This document shows, piece after piece, positions 18,154 through 27,988 of a stretch of DNA of 64,000 nucleotides. Position numbers and translations under genes: made by a program. The notes beneath the pieces were generated by a model. It had not been told where the DNA came from, did not search any database, and saw only the letters and a list, made by a program, of their open reading frames with translations. Each line of letters opens with the position of its first letter. Positions within the stretch are counted from its first letter, which is position 1. Source of the stretch: Clostridia bacterium (GTDB lineage: Bacteria > Bacillota > Clostridia > Christensenellales > Aristaeellaceae); assembly GCA_017524615.1 (NCBI GenBank), contig JAFXVJ010000007.1, positions 1-64,000 of the forward strand, given 5' to 3'.

Positions 18154-19047
18154 ATGCAGGAAAATCTGAGCATTGAACGCAGCAAAGAGGGACAGGCGGC
18201 GCAAACCGTGCGCATCAAGCCCAAGTGGCATATGGTGGCGCTGCATATCGTGTACTACCTGATCATGGTGGCCTTCATCCTCTTTTACATGCTGCCCTTC
18301 TGGGGCGCCGTGATGACATCCTTCAAGACCAATGATTCCGTGATGTCCACCACCCCCGTGACGCCTCCTACGGAATGGACGCTGGACGGCTACGCCAAAG
18401 CGCTGGACGAATTGGGCGTGCCGCTGCTCAACAGTCTGGCCGTCACCCTGTTCGGCGCGGCCGGATCGGTGTTCCTGGGCTCCATTTGCGCTTACGCACT
18501 GAGCAAATGGAAATTCAAGCTGAACAACGTATTTTTCATTGCGCTGGTGGCAGCCACCTATCTGCCCTTCCAGGCCATCCTGATCCCCTTGCTGAGAACC
18601 ATCAAGGATTTGGATCTCTACGATAACATCTGGGGCCTGGTGCTGGTGCATTCCGTGTTCGGCATGCCCATGTGCACCACCATGATGCGCGGCTACTATG
18701 CCGATGTGCCCGATGCCCTGATCCGGCAGGCCATGGTGGACGGCAATGGCATGTGGCAGATCTACCGGAAGATCGTGCTGCCCAATACAAAGATCGCGAC
18801 CATCACCGTGTTCGTGTTCCAGTGCACCTCCATTTGGAATGAAATGCTCTTCGCCTTGGTGCTGGGCGGCTTCGATTCCAAGCCCGCCACCATCGCCCTG
18901 AATGAATTGGCCGGCACCATGGCGGCTGAATTCAATGTGCAGATGGCCGGATCCCTGATCCTGGCGCTGCCCATGCTGATCATCTACATCTTCATGGGCA
19001 AATACCTGATCAGCGGCCAGATGAGCGGCGCTGTGACCGCATCCTAA
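18154..19047 (+). CDS. Sugar ABC transporter permease, MalG type
   Basis: The 297-residue protein begins with a cytoplasmic tail, then HMVALHIVYYLIMVAFILFYMLP as first membrane helix and MTSFKTNDSV, typical of MalG/UgpE. The EAA loop reads ALIRQAMVDGNGMWQIYRKI. Six membrane segments are visible. It starts 4 bases after the MalF-type gene, so the two subunits are made together. Confidence 0.93.
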   Translation: MQENLSIERSKEGQAAQTVRIKPKWHMVALHIVYYLIMVAFILFYMLPFWGAVMTSFKTNDSVMSTTPVTPPTEWTLDGYAKALDELGVPLLNSLAVTLFGAAGSVFLGSICAYALSKWKFKLNNVFFIALVAATYLPFQAILIPLLRTIKDLDLYDNIWGLVLVHSVFGMPMCTTMMRGYYADVPDALIRQAMVDGNGMWQIYRKIVLPNTKIATITVFVFQCTSIWNEMLFALVLGGFDSKPATIALNELAGTMAAEFNVQMAGSLILALPMLIIYIFMGKYLISGQMSGAVTAS

Positions 19048-19065
19048 TCAAAGGAGAATGAAAAA

Positions 19066-20943
19066 ATGAAGAATCGCATCGTATCGCTGCTTCTGGCTTG
19101 CCTGATGATCCTGGCCCTGCTGCCCGCCGCCGTGGCGGAGGAAGCGCCGCTTCAGCCCGAACTGGTGGCGCGGGTGAAGGATATCATCGAGGTGGACGGC
19201 CTGCAATTCAAGGATTTGAACGACAACGGTGAATTGGATCCCTATGAGGATTGGCGGCTTTCTCCCCAGGAGCGGGCGGAAGACCTGCTTTCCCGGATGG
19301 ACGCCACCCAAAAGGCGGCCCAGATGGTGCACTTGACGCTGGTGTCCAAAAAGGACGGCTGGTTCGCCGACAGCAATGTGGGCTTCGCCCTGGTGTATGA
19401 ATACATTTTCGATACCGCCGAAGAAGCGGCCAGGCGCACCAACGAGATCCAGGAATTGTCCGAATCCTCCGAGCTGGGCATTCCCGTGATTTTCTCCATG
19501 GATACGGAAGCGGGCGCGGCCTTCGTCAAGGACGCCACCTTCCTGCCGGACGAGATCAATATGGGCGCGGCCAACGACGTGGAATTGGCCACCCGCCTCT
19601 ATCGCGTGCTCAAGGATGAACTCATGGCCGTGGGCGTGCGCATGGCGCTTTCTCCTGACGCCGACCTGATTACCGATCCCCGGTGGGGCCGCAATCAGGA
19701 ATGCTACAGCGAAGACACCGAAGTGGTGAAAACGCTGATCGCCGCCGCGGTGCAGACCCTGCAGGGCGGCAGCGCCCTGACGGCGGATTCCGTGATGGCG
19801 TGCGTGAAGCATTTCCCCGGCGCGGGCGCCCAGACCGAGGGCCTGGACGGCACGCCGCTGACCATCCAGGCGGATTCCATTGAACTGCATCTGGCGGGCT
19901 TCCGGGCCGCCATCGATGCGGGCGTGGCCGCTGTGATGCCCTACGGCTATTCTTCCGTGCCTTATCTGGGCGGGGACGCCGTGGAAAACTCCGCCGACCA
20001 GAGCGCCGCGGTCATGACCGATCTGCTGCGGGGTCAGATGGGCTATGATGGCATCATCCAGACCGACTGGGGCCTCAACTTTGTGGGCGCGGCCAACGCG
20101 GGCGCCGATATCCTGGGCGGCGCGGGCGTGCGCTCCACCCGGCAGCTGGTGGATGGCGTGGATGAAGAAAGGCTCACTGATTCCTGCCGCCGCATCCTGA
20201 TTGCCAAATTTGAACTGGGTATCTTTGAAAACCCCTATGTGGATGAATCCGCCGCCGCGGCCATCGTGGGCAGCGAGGAAAACCGCGCCGTGGCCAAGGA
20301 AGCCGCGCAGCGCTCCTTCACCTTGGTGAAATATGAAAACGCGCAGCCCATTGAAGGCTCCGTCATCGTGGCCGGTGAATTGGCTGAGAATGTGCGCGCG
20401 CTGAACTCCGGCTGGACCGCCAAAACCCCCACGGAAATCAAGGGGACCAGCATCGTGGACGCCTTCCGCGCCAAGCTGGGCGATGAAAACGTGACCTATT
20501 ACAAGGAAGCTGCCGAGGTTCCCGCCGATCTGAGCGGCAAGACCGTGGTTGCTGTCATCGGTGAACGGGATGGCACGCATGAGCCCGCGTGGGGCACCGC
20601 CACCCTGGAATTCCCCGAAGAGCAGATGGCGCTGCTGCGCGCCCTGCGGGCCGCTGGGGCCAACGTGGTGGAAGTGGTGCTGATGAACCGGCCCTATGTG
20701 ATGACCGAAGCGGCGGAGCTGGCCGACAGCGTGCTGCTGGCGTATAAGCCCGGCGTCACCTGCGGCGCATCCGCCTTGGCCGATACCCTGTGCGGCGAAG
20801 CGGCGATCACCGGCAAAACGCCTTTCCAGATCCCCGCCACCATGGAACAGGTGACCGCTCAGCGCGAGGATTTGCCCAAGGATATCGAAAATCCGCTCTA
20901 CGATTACGGCTTTGGGATCGACACAGACGCCTTCGGCAAATGA
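19066..20943 (+). CDS. Secreted GH3 beta-glycosidase (second copy)
   Basis: The 625-residue protein has a signal peptide (LLLACLMILALLPAAVA) and the same EF-hand-like loop seen in its paralog: DLNDNGELDPYE. The GH3 barrel contains KHFPGAGAQTEG and the nucleophile segment IIQTDWGLNF. The C-terminal domain begins near RSFTLVKYENAQPI, where the first copy has KAMTLLKNDGILPL. It is clearly related to the first copy but diverged, so the two may have different linkage preference. AAAGGAG precedes the start. It sits between a permease and the ATPase gene in one operon. Confidence 0.88.
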   Translation: MKNRIVSLLLACLMILALLPAAVAEEAPLQPELVARVKDIIEVDGLQFKDLNDNGELDPYEDWRLSPQERAEDLLSRMDATQKAAQMVHLTLVSKKDGWFADSNVGFALVYEYIFDTAEEAARRTNEIQELSESSELGIPVIFSMDTEAGAAFVKDATFLPDEINMGAANDVELATRLYRVLKDELMAVGVRMALSPDADLITDPRWGRNQECYSEDTEVVKTLIAAAVQTLQGGSALTADSVMACVKHFPGAGAQTEGLDGTPLTIQADSIELHLAGFRAAIDAGVAAVMPYGYSSVPYLGGDAVENSADQSAAVMTDLLRGQMGYDGIIQTDWGLNFVGAANAGADILGGAGVRSTRQLVDGVDEERLTDSCRRILIAKFELGIFENPYVDESAAAAIVGSEENRAVAKEAAQRSFTLVKYENAQPIEGSVIVAGELAENVRALNSGWTAKTPTEIKGTSIVDAFRAKLGDENVTYYKEAAEVPADLSGKTVVAVIGERDGTHEPAWGTATLEFPEEQMALLRALRAAGANVVEVVLMNRPYVMTEAAELADSVLLAYKPGVTCGASALADTLCGEAAITGKTPFQIPATMEQVTAQREDLPKDIENPLYDYGFGIDTDAFGK

Positions 20944-20983
20944 GCGGACGCTGCCAAGAAGACACAAGAAAGGGGAATGTCGT

Positions 20984-22096
20984 ATGGCTTCCATTACCAT
21001 CAAGGATATGAGCGTATCCTACAACAAAGGCAAATCCTATGTGCTGGATAAACTGAACCTGGAAATCAAGGACGGCGAATTCTGCGTGTTCCTGGGGCCC
21101 TCCGGCTGCGGAAAATCCACCGCCATGCACTGCATCGCCGGCCTGCTGGAGCCCATTGACGGCCAGATCCACTTCGGCGAGGATATGATGACCGAAATCG
21201 TCAACGGCAAGAAAAAGACCTTCGTGCCGCCTCAGGAGCGGAACATCGCCATGGTGTTCCAGGAATATGCCCTGTATCCCAACATGACGGTGCGCAAGAA
21301 CATGTCCTTCGCCCTGGAGACCAAAAAGGCCCCCAAGGAAGAAATCGCCAAGCGTGTGGATTACATGGCCAAGATGCTGTCTATCGACCATCTGCTGGAT
21401 CGCCGTCCCGCGGAGCTGTCCGGCGGCCAGCGTCAGCGCGTGGCCCTGGGCCGCGCCCTGGTGCGCGATCCCCAGGTGTTCCTACTGGATGAGCCGCTGG
21501 GCAACCTGGACGCCAAGCTGCGTGATCAGGTGCGGTACGAGCTGAAAAAGATCCAGACCCAGCTGGGGATCACCACCATTTACGTGACCCATGACCAGAC
21601 GGAAGCCATGACCATGGCCGACCACATTGTGCTGCTCAAGGATGGCCATATCATGCAGCAGGGCACGCCCAACGACCTGTACGATCATCCCAGCAACGAG
21701 TTTGTGGCGGGCTTCCTGGGCACCCCGCAGATCAACATGTTCGACTGCCAGGTGGTGGAAGAAAAGGGCGGCCTTATGCTGGACGCCGGTTCCTTCTGCC
21801 TGCCCGCGCCTGCCGAGCTGGTGGAATGCCTGCGGCCTTATGTGGGGAAGAACGTGCACCTGGGCATCCGCCCCTCCGATATGGAAATGCGGCCCGACGG
21901 CGCCATCAAGGCCCACGTGGATTCCATTGAGCCGCTGGGCGACGCGTACCTCATCTACGTGCGCATCGGGGAAAAGGTGGTCGTATTCAAGTACGCCGGC
22001 GAAACCGCCCCGGAAGAGACGGAGCTGTGCCTGGCCCCCAATGTGTCGAAACTGCATCTGTTTGACCCGGCCACCGAAGAACGCATCAACGCCTGA
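20984..22096 (+). CDS. Sugar ABC transporter ATPase, MsmX/UgpC type
   Basis: The 370-residue protein has Walker A GPSGCGKST, the signature LSGGQRQRVALGRAL, Walker B VFLLDEP and the D-loop GNLDAKL. A C-terminal regulatory TOBE/OB region starts near residue 240. The start was set at 20984, with AAAGGGGAA upstream. It powers import by the two permeases. In many Firmicutes this ATPase is encoded far away and shared; here it closes the operon. Confidence 0.95.
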   Translation: MASITIKDMSVSYNKGKSYVLDKLNLEIKDGEFCVFLGPSGCGKSTAMHCIAGLLEPIDGQIHFGEDMMTEIVNGKKKTFVPPQERNIAMVFQEYALYPNMTVRKNMSFALETKKAPKEEIAKRVDYMAKMLSIDHLLDRRPAELSGGQRQRVALGRALVRDPQVFLLDEPLGNLDAKLRDQVRYELKKIQTQLGITTIYVTHDQTEAMTMADHIVLLKDGHIMQQGTPNDLYDHPSNEFVAGFLGTPQINMFDCQVVEEKGGLMLDAGSFCLPAPAELVECLRPYVGKNVHLGIRPSDMEMRPDGAIKAHVDSIEPLGDAYLIYVRIGEKVVVFKYAGETAPEETELCLAPNVSKLHLFDPATEERINA

Positions 22097-22111
22097 GGTA
22101 AGCCCTTTGAT

Positions 22112-22144
22112 CCCTGAGGAAGAAATTCTTCCTCAGGGTGTTTT
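22112..22144 (+). terminator. Terminator of the sugar-import operon
   Basis: CCCTGAGGAAGAA (22112-22124) pairs perfectly with TTCTTCCTCAGGG (22126-22138), followed by TGTTTT. In practice the stem is about 11 pairs with a small loop. Confidence 0.85.
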
Positions 22145-22189
22145 CACAGCGGCTTCTGTGCTATAATCAGCTGGGAAGCCGCTGTGAAA
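22142..22189 (+). promoter_or_regulatory. Promoter within a 15-bp perfect inverted repeat
   Basis: TTTCACAGCGGCTTC (22142-22156) is exactly the reverse complement of GAAGCCGCTGTGAAA (22175-22189). The 18 bases between contain TATAAT (22162-22167). No strong -35 is seen. The layout fits an operator clamped over the -10 of the Dlt-like operon. The arm centres are 33 bp apart, near three helical turns. Confidence 0.7.
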
Positions 22190-22215
22190 GCACAAAAAGA
22201 GAGGAACATATCGAA

Positions 22216-22452
22216 ATGGACGACATGCAGAAGCTGCTGGCTGTGCTGGTGGAAGTGAAGGACGATATTGACTTTGAAGCGGAAAAGGCGCTGGTGGATG
22301 ACGGACTGATCGATTCCCTCGATCTGACCCAGATCATGCTGGCGCTGGATGAAGCCTTTGACATTCATATCCCCGCCGGGGAAATCGAACCGGAGAATTT
22401 CAACAGCGCGGAAGCCATGCTGGCCCTGGTGCGCCAGTATCAAAAGCAATGA
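22216..22452 (+). CDS. DltC-like acyl/D-alanyl carrier protein
   Basis: The 78-residue protein matches DltC in length and layout. DGLIDSLDLTQIMLALDEAF contains the phosphopantetheine serine (Ser34), and EAFDIHIPAGEIEPENF matches the third helix region. GAGAGGAAC precedes the start. It would carry an activated amino acid or acyl group as a thioester between the adenylating enzyme and the membrane acyltransferase. Its stop overlaps the next start (ATGA). Confidence 0.85.
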   Translation: MDDMQKLLAVLVEVKDDIDFEAEKALVDDGLIDSLDLTQIMLALDEAFDIHIPAGEIEPENFNSAEAMLALVRQYQKQ

Positions 22453-23933
22453 GCGTCCGCAACGTGCTGACGTGGCTGGAAGACGCGGCGGCCAGCGCGC
22501 CGGATGCCGCAGCCTTTGATATGCCCGGATGCGCCATGACCTGGCGCGAAACCGCGGCCGAGGCCCAAAGAATCGGCAGCTTTCTGGCCGCCCGTCTTGC
22601 CGCCCGGACCCCGGTGCTGCTCCTGATGGAAAAAAGCCCTGCCTGCGTTTGCGCCATGTTGGGGGTGGCATATGCAGGCTGTTTTTATACACCGCTGGAT
22701 TCTTCCATGCCGGAAGCCCGCATGCGGCTGATTGGAGAAACATTGCGCCCCGGGGCCATTCTGTGCGAGGAAAAGTTCGCCTCGGCCGCGTACCGCATCG
22801 CGGACGGGGCGGCTGTGTACCAGATAGAAGGCATATCCGGCGAAGCCGACCCGGAAAGGCTGGCGGAACGCCGGCGGGGCCATGTGGATACGGATCTGCT
22901 GTATGTGCTGTTCACCAGCGGATCCACCGGCGTGCCCAAGGGCGTATCCATTGCCCACCGCAGCGTGGTCGATTTTGTGGAATGGGCGTGCGGCGCGCTG
23001 CGCCTGCCCGAAGGGTGCCGGTTTGGCAGTCAGGCGCCGTTTTATTTCGATAATTCCGTGCTGGATATTTATTGCGCTATGCGCATGCGGGGCAGCCTGC
23101 ATCTGATCCCCAAGGCGGATTTCATGTTTCCCGCCCGTCTGGTGAAGCGGCTTAAGGAGGAGCGGATCGACACCGTTTTCTGGGTGCCCTCCGCCCTGAC
23201 CGCGGTAGCCAACGCGGGGGTGCTGCAAGGCGGCGTGCTGCCCGATCTCCGGCGCGTGTTTTTTTGCGGCGAGGTGATGCCCTGCCGTACGCTGAACCTG
23301 TGGCGGACAGCGCTGCCTGAGGCGGACTATGTGAATATGTACGGCCCCACGGAAATCACCGATGTGTGCGCCTGGTACCGCGTCGACCGGGAATTTGCCG
23401 ACGCCGACGCCCTGCCCATTGGCTTTCCCTGCGAAAATACCCGCATTGATCTGATCGACGGTGAAATCTGCGTCACCGGCACGTGCCTGTCCCCGGGCTA
23501 CTATAATGCCCCGGAAAAGACGGCGGCGGCCTTTGTGCGCAATCCTATGCGGCCGCAGATCCCGGAATGGATGTACAGGACCGGGGATCTGGCGGCTTAT
23601 AACGAGCGGGGAGAATTGATGTTCCTGGGCCGGCGGGACAGCCAGATCAAGCGCAGCGGCTACCGGATCGAGCTGGGGGAAATCGAATGCGCCCTGCAAA
23701 GCGCGCAGGGCGTGGACAGCGGATGCTGCGTGTATGACGGTGAACGGGAACGGATCGTCTGCGTGTGGACGGGCGGCGCCGATGAAAAAACGCTGAAGCG
23801 GCAGCTCAAGGAGCGGGTGCCCAAATACATGCTGCCTGATGTGTGGCTGCGCTGGGATGAACTGCCCGCCACCGGCAGCGGAAAAATCGATCGGGTGAAA
23901 GTGAAGCGGATCTATGAGCATTCTCAGCATTGA
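22449..23933 (+). CDS. DltA-like AMP-forming amino-acid adenylating enzyme
   Basis: The 494-residue protein has the adenylation motifs LFTSGSTGVPKGVSIAHRS (A3), NMYGPTEITDVC (A5), YRTGDLAAYNERGELMFLGR (A7-A8 region) and a final lysine motif, ATGSGKIDRVKV (A10). This is the order of DltA and NRPS A-domains. It would activate a substrate, by analogy D-alanine, and load the carrier protein encoded just upstream (4-base overlap). Substrate specificity cannot be read safely by eye. Its stop overlaps the MBOAT start by 20 bases. Confidence 0.85.
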   Translation: MSVRNVLTWLEDAAASAPDAAAFDMPGCAMTWRETAAEAQRIGSFLAARLAARTPVLLLMEKSPACVCAMLGVAYAGCFYTPLDSSMPEARMRLIGETLRPGAILCEEKFASAAYRIADGAAVYQIEGISGEADPERLAERRRGHVDTDLLYVLFTSGSTGVPKGVSIAHRSVVDFVEWACGALRLPEGCRFGSQAPFYFDNSVLDIYCAMRMRGSLHLIPKADFMFPARLVKRLKEERIDTVFWVPSALTAVANAGVLQGGVLPDLRRVFFCGEVMPCRTLNLWRTALPEADYVNMYGPTEITDVCAWYRVDREFADADALPIGFPCENTRIDLIDGEICVTGTCLSPGYYNAPEKTAAAFVRNPMRPQIPEWMYRTGDLAAYNERGELMFLGRRDSQIKRSGYRIELGEIECALQSAQGVDSGCCVYDGERERIVCVWTGGADEKTLKRQLKERVPKYMLPDVWLRWDELPATGSGKIDRVKVKRIYEHSQH

Positions 23934-25365
23934 ATTTTTGGCGCTGGTGGGGGCAGTGCTGATCCTGTATTACGCGCTGCCGCTAAAAATCCGCTGGATC
24001 GCGCTGCTGGCTGCCAGCGGCGTATTTGCGGCGCTGAGCGGCTGGCAGGGGGCGGCCCATCTCACCGCCGCGGCGCTGGTGGCCTGGGGAGGAGGGCTGG
24101 CGCTGCAGAAGCATCGCAGCAGAATACTGCTGGCGGTGTGCCTGACGGCGGAAATAGGGGCCATGGCCTTCATCAAGCTCTACCCCCTTCTGACCGGGGC
24201 GATGCTGGCGATCCCCCTGGGGCTGAGCTATTTCACGTTCCAGCTGGCGGGATATCTGATCGACGTGTACCGGGGAAAGGCCCGGGCTGCCAGCAATCCG
24301 CTGCGGGTGCTGCTGTTTGCCGGGTATTTTCTGCAATTGCCGCAGGGCCCCATTTCCACCTGGAAGGAATTGGGGGATCAATTGACGGAAGGCCACCGCT
24401 TGGAGCCGGTGAACATCGTATCCGGCTTTCAGCGCATGCTGTGGGGATTTTTCAAAAAGCTGGTGATCGCCGATCGGCTGGCCCCGGTGACGGAGGCGCT
24501 GCTCAAGGAGGAAGCGGCGCTGCCCGGATGGTTCGTGCTGGGCGGCGTGGTTCTGTACGCCATCCGGCTGTATGCCGATTTTTCCGGCGGGCTGGATCTG
24601 GTGCGGGGCGTGTCCCGGATGCTGGGGATCGGGCTGCCGGAAAACTTCCGCAGGCCCTTTTTTGCCCAGTCCGTGGCGGAATACTGGCGCAGGTGGCACA
24701 TCACCCTGGGCGCCTGGTTCCGCAGCTATGTGCTCTATCCGCTGGTGACCAGCAAGGCGGCGGTGCGGCTGAGCAGGCTGGTATCCCGTCCGCTGGGCAA
24801 AAAAACCGCGCGGGCGCTGCCCAGCGCCCTGGCCACGCTGCTGGTGTTCCTTTTGATCGGCGTGTGGCACATGATGAGCTGGAACGCGGTGGTGTTCGGC
24901 GGATATTTCGGCCTTGTCATGGCGGCCTCCCTGCTGATGGAGCCCCTGTGGAAAACGCTGCAGCGGACGCTGTGCCTGCCCAAGGGCGGGTGGATGCGGC
25001 CTCTGCGGCTGATCCGCACCTGGATCCTGGTGCTGATTGCGCAGTATTTCGCCTTCACCAACAGCCCCTCCCAGGGCTTTTCTCTCCTCCGGCAGACCTT
25101 CGCATCCTGGGATTTTCATCGCTTTACGGAGCTGTGCACCGGTGTGATGCCGGGGCTGGAGTGGCTTATTGCCGGGATCGCCCTGGTGATCCTGCTGGTG
25201 GTGGACCTGATCTGTGAAAAGAAAACCGATCTGTGCGATGGCCTGGCCCGGGCGAGGATCTGGCTGCGCTGGCCGCTGCTCATCGCGCTGATCATCATCA
25301 TCGCGGTGTTTGGCTGTTACGGCGAAGGCTTCGACAGCGCCGCTTTTGTGTATACGCAGTTTTGA
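23914..25365 (+). CDS. DltB-like MBOAT membrane O-acyltransferase
   Basis: The 483-residue protein has about eleven hydrophobic segments. The MBOAT region shows LPQGPISTWKELGDQ, YADFSGGLDLVRG, AEYWRRWHITLGAWFRSYVL and the conserved histidine segment IGVWHMMSWN. MBOAT enzymes such as DltB move acyl groups from a cytoplasmic donor to an exported acceptor. Here the donor would be the loaded carrier protein. The acceptor could be teichoic acid or an exopolysaccharide; that is inferred. Confidence 0.88.
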   Translation: MSILSIEFLALVGAVLILYYALPLKIRWIALLAASGVFAALSGWQGAAHLTAAALVAWGGGLALQKHRSRILLAVCLTAEIGAMAFIKLYPLLTGAMLAIPLGLSYFTFQLAGYLIDVYRGKARAASNPLRVLLFAGYFLQLPQGPISTWKELGDQLTEGHRLEPVNIVSGFQRMLWGFFKKLVIADRLAPVTEALLKEEAALPGWFVLGGVVLYAIRLYADFSGGLDLVRGVSRMLGIGLPENFRRPFFAQSVAEYWRRWHITLGAWFRSYVLYPLVTSKAAVRLSRLVSRPLGKKTARALPSALATLLVFLLIGVWHMMSWNAVVFGGYFGLVMAASLLMEPLWKTLQRTLCLPKGGWMRPLRLIRTWILVLIAQYFAFTNSPSQGFSLLRQTFASWDFHRFTELCTGVMPGLEWLIAGIALVILLVVDLICEKKTDLCDGLARARIWLRWPLLIALIIIIAVFGCYGEGFDSAAFVYTQF

Positions 25366-25374
25366 GGTGAAAGC

Positions 25375-26463
25375 ATGGCAGAGGCAACGATACAGCAGAA
25401 TACGGGCAGAAAACGTGTGCTGGCCGCCTTCTGGGCCCGCCTGGTTTGCTTTGCGCTTTTGACGCTGGCGGCGCTTTGGTATACCGCCTACGTGCTCATT
25501 CCCAAGCACGATTACGGCGTGTGCAGCATGATGCACTATTACCGTCAGCCCCGGGATACGGTGGATGTGCTGGCGGTGGGCACCAGCATCGCCTACGCCG
25601 GGATCAATACCAATGTGCTGTGGGAGGAATACGGCATTGCCGCCTATGACCTGTGCAGCGCGGAGCAGCCCTTCTGGGTCACTTACTATACCCTGCAAGA
25701 GGCCCTGAAAACGCAAACCCCCCGGGTGATCCTGCTGGACGCGAAGCCCGCCATGTACACAAAGGATTACAGCAAGCGGGGCCGCATCATCATGTCCACC
25801 TTCGGCATCCGTTCCCTGGACAACCGGCTGGGGGCCATCCGGGCCTGCCTGGAGGATCCTGCCGACGCGATGGATTATCTGCTGGCGTTTCCCGTCCTGC
25901 ACAGCGAATACAAAAAAGTGGGGCTGGGCAATTTCGCCTATCCGCCGGAAAATGGCGGCCGGGGCGGCGATTGGAAGGGCTTTATTGAGGAGGACGCCGT
26001 GGAGCAGCACAGTAAGCCGTCCGTGGTTTGGAACAATGTGCGGCGCTCCATCAACGCCCGGGAAGAGGAATATGTGCGCCTGATTTTTTCGCTGGCGCAG
26101 GAAAAGGGCATCCCCCTCATGCTGGTGGCCATGCCCAATCCGGATTATGCCAACGATCACATGTATTTCAATTATCTGTGGAGCATCGCGGGGGAATATG
26201 GCGTGACCGGCATCAATTACAACGATCCCTCCCTCCGCTATGGCCTGCGCTATTCCAGCGATTTTGCCGATTGGCAGCATTTGAATGTGAAGGGGAGCAT
26301 CACCTTCAGCCGCAAGCTGGGGGAAGACCTGAAGGCGCTGTATGATTTGCCTGACCGACGCGGCGACCCGGCGTACGAATCCTGGGCGGCGGCGGCAGAC
26401 GCATGGTTCGAAAAGCTGCCAACCTTTGAATCGTCCGGAATGATCACGGAGGAAATCCCATGA
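25375..26463 (+). CDS. DltD/AlgX-like SGNH-fold membrane-anchored protein
   Basis: The 362-residue protein has one N-terminal membrane helix (ARLVCFALLTLAALWYTAYV). The outside part has the SGNH block I motif VGTSIAYAGINTNVLWEE and a C-terminal DWQHLNVKG, which fits the Asp-x-x-His pair. DltD and AlgX/AlgJ proteins of this fold act with an MBOAT to transfer acyl groups outside the membrane. GAGGTGAAAGC precedes the start, and the stop overlaps the next gene (ATGA). It is shorter than typical DltD and not a close match by eye. Confidence 0.8.
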   Translation: MAEATIQQNTGRKRVLAAFWARLVCFALLTLAALWYTAYVLIPKHDYGVCSMMHYYRQPRDTVDVLAVGTSIAYAGINTNVLWEEYGIAAYDLCSAEQPFWVTYYTLQEALKTQTPRVILLDAKPAMYTKDYSKRGRIIMSTFGIRSLDNRLGAIRACLEDPADAMDYLLAFPVLHSEYKKVGLGNFAYPPENGGRGGDWKGFIEEDAVEQHSKPSVVWNNVRRSINAREEEYVRLIFSLAQEKGIPLMLVAMPNPDYANDHMYFNYLWSIAGEYGVTGINYNDPSLRYGLRYSSDFADWQHLNVKGSITFSRKLGEDLKALYDLPDRRGDPAYESWAAAADAWFEKLPTFESSGMITEEIP

Positions 26464-27982
26464 TCCGCAGCATGCTGGAGCCTTTGAACCAAACCGCGGC
26501 CCGGGTGCCGGACCGGGTGGCGTTTTATGACGATCGGGAGCAGATGACTTATGCCCAGCTTCGCCGGGCGGCGCGCAGCATTGGCACGGCCCTGACGACA
26601 CTGGCCCGCCCCGGCCAGGCGGTGGCCCTGCTGCTGGACCCCCGCAGCATTCAGAATATCCCCGCGCTGTATGGCGCGCTGTACGCCGGGTGCGCCTACG
26701 CGCCGATGGATATTTCCATGCCGCCGGAGAGGCTGCGGCAATTGCTGGGGCTGCTGGAGCCTGCTGCCGTGATCGTGGATGAAAAGGGTGGAAAGGCGCT
26801 GGATGCGGCGGGGTGGCGGGGCGCACCCACGCTTTCGTATCGGGAAGCGCTGGAAACAGCGGACGACGAAGAAAAGCTGGCCGCCATCGAAAAAACTATC
26901 GGGCCGGACGCGCCCATGTCCATCCTGTACACCAGCGGCTCCACGGGCGTGCCCAAGGGCTCCGTGCAGACCCATGGCAGCTACATTCAATGGACGGACG
27001 CCACCATCCGCATGTACGGCCTCGGGGAGGACACGGTGTTCGGCAATCAATCGCCTTTTTTCTACGCCAATTCCATCCTGGATATTTTTCCGCCGGTGGC
27101 GCTGGGCGCGCGGGTGTACCTGCTGCCCGCTGGGTGCTCACCTTTCCCCGAAAGCTGATCCAGTGCCTGAACGCGCATCATATCACGGAATTTTGCATGA
27201 CGCCCTCCAGCTTTATCGGCGTGGTGAACGCCGGGGTCCTGATGGAAAACTGTCTGCCGGAATTGCGCTGGGGCATCATGAGTGGTGAATCCATGCCCTG
27301 GGAGCCGCTGAAGGCCTGGATGGACGCCAGCCCCAACGCTTCCTGGTGGCATTTTTACGGCAGCACGGAAATGTTTTCCGTGGCAGTGGGCCGGGTGACG
27401 CCGGATTACGGCCTGGAAGCCCGGCTGCCGGTGGGGCGGCTGTTCCCTCAGGTGGAGGTGCTTTTCCTGGAGGACGAAAAGACGCCGGCCCCGGCGGGAG
27501 AGCCGGGTGAAATGTATGTGCTGAGCCCTTGGGTGGCAACCGGGTATCACCGGGACCCTGAGCGCACGGCGCAAGCGTGGAAGAAGATCGGCGGTAAAAC
27601 CTACTACCGTTCCGGGGACATGGGGTATATCCGCCCGGACGGGCAATTGATGGTGCTGGGGCGGAAGGACAGCCAAATCAAGCACATGGGCTATCGGATG
27701 GAGCTGGGAGACGTGGAAAACGCCCTGCGGGCCGTGCAGGGCGTGGGGGAGAGCTGCGTGCTGTACGACCAGGAACGGGACCGGATCTATTGCTTCTATG
27801 CGGGGGCAATGGAGGAAAAGGAGCTCAGGCGCGCCCTGCGGGATCGGCTGGCCCGGTATATGCTGCCCGACGCTCTGGTACGCCTGCCCGCAATGCCCCA
27901 CACGGCCAGCATGAAAATCGACCGGGCTGCGCTGAAAAAACTGATGTCGGAGCCGGCAGGCTTCGCACCGTGCGAGGGTTGA
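26460..27982 (+). pseudogene. Second adenylating enzyme, split by a frameshift
   Basis: The first part (26460 to about 27130) reads as an adenylation domain with ILYTSGSTGVPKGSVQTHGS, then runs into a stop at 27156-27158. From about 27130 the +2 frame continues the same domain: LTFPRKLIQCLNAHHITEFC, HFYGSTEMFSVAVGR, YRSGDMGYIRPDGQLMVLGR and ASMKIDRAALKK. One missing base near 27130 (in CCCGCTGGG) would restore a 508-residue enzyme close to its paralog at 22449. It could be a real pseudogene, a recent lesion or an assembly error. Its A5-type motif is YGSTE rather than YGPTE, so its substrate may differ from the first enzyme's. Confidence 0.85.
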
Positions 27983-27988
27983 GGGACG

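Noticed and set aside
26460-27982. Programmed frameshifting in the second adenylating enzyme
   Set aside because: The site CCCGCTGGG is not a known slippery sequence, and no pseudoknot or internal ribosome site was noticed.
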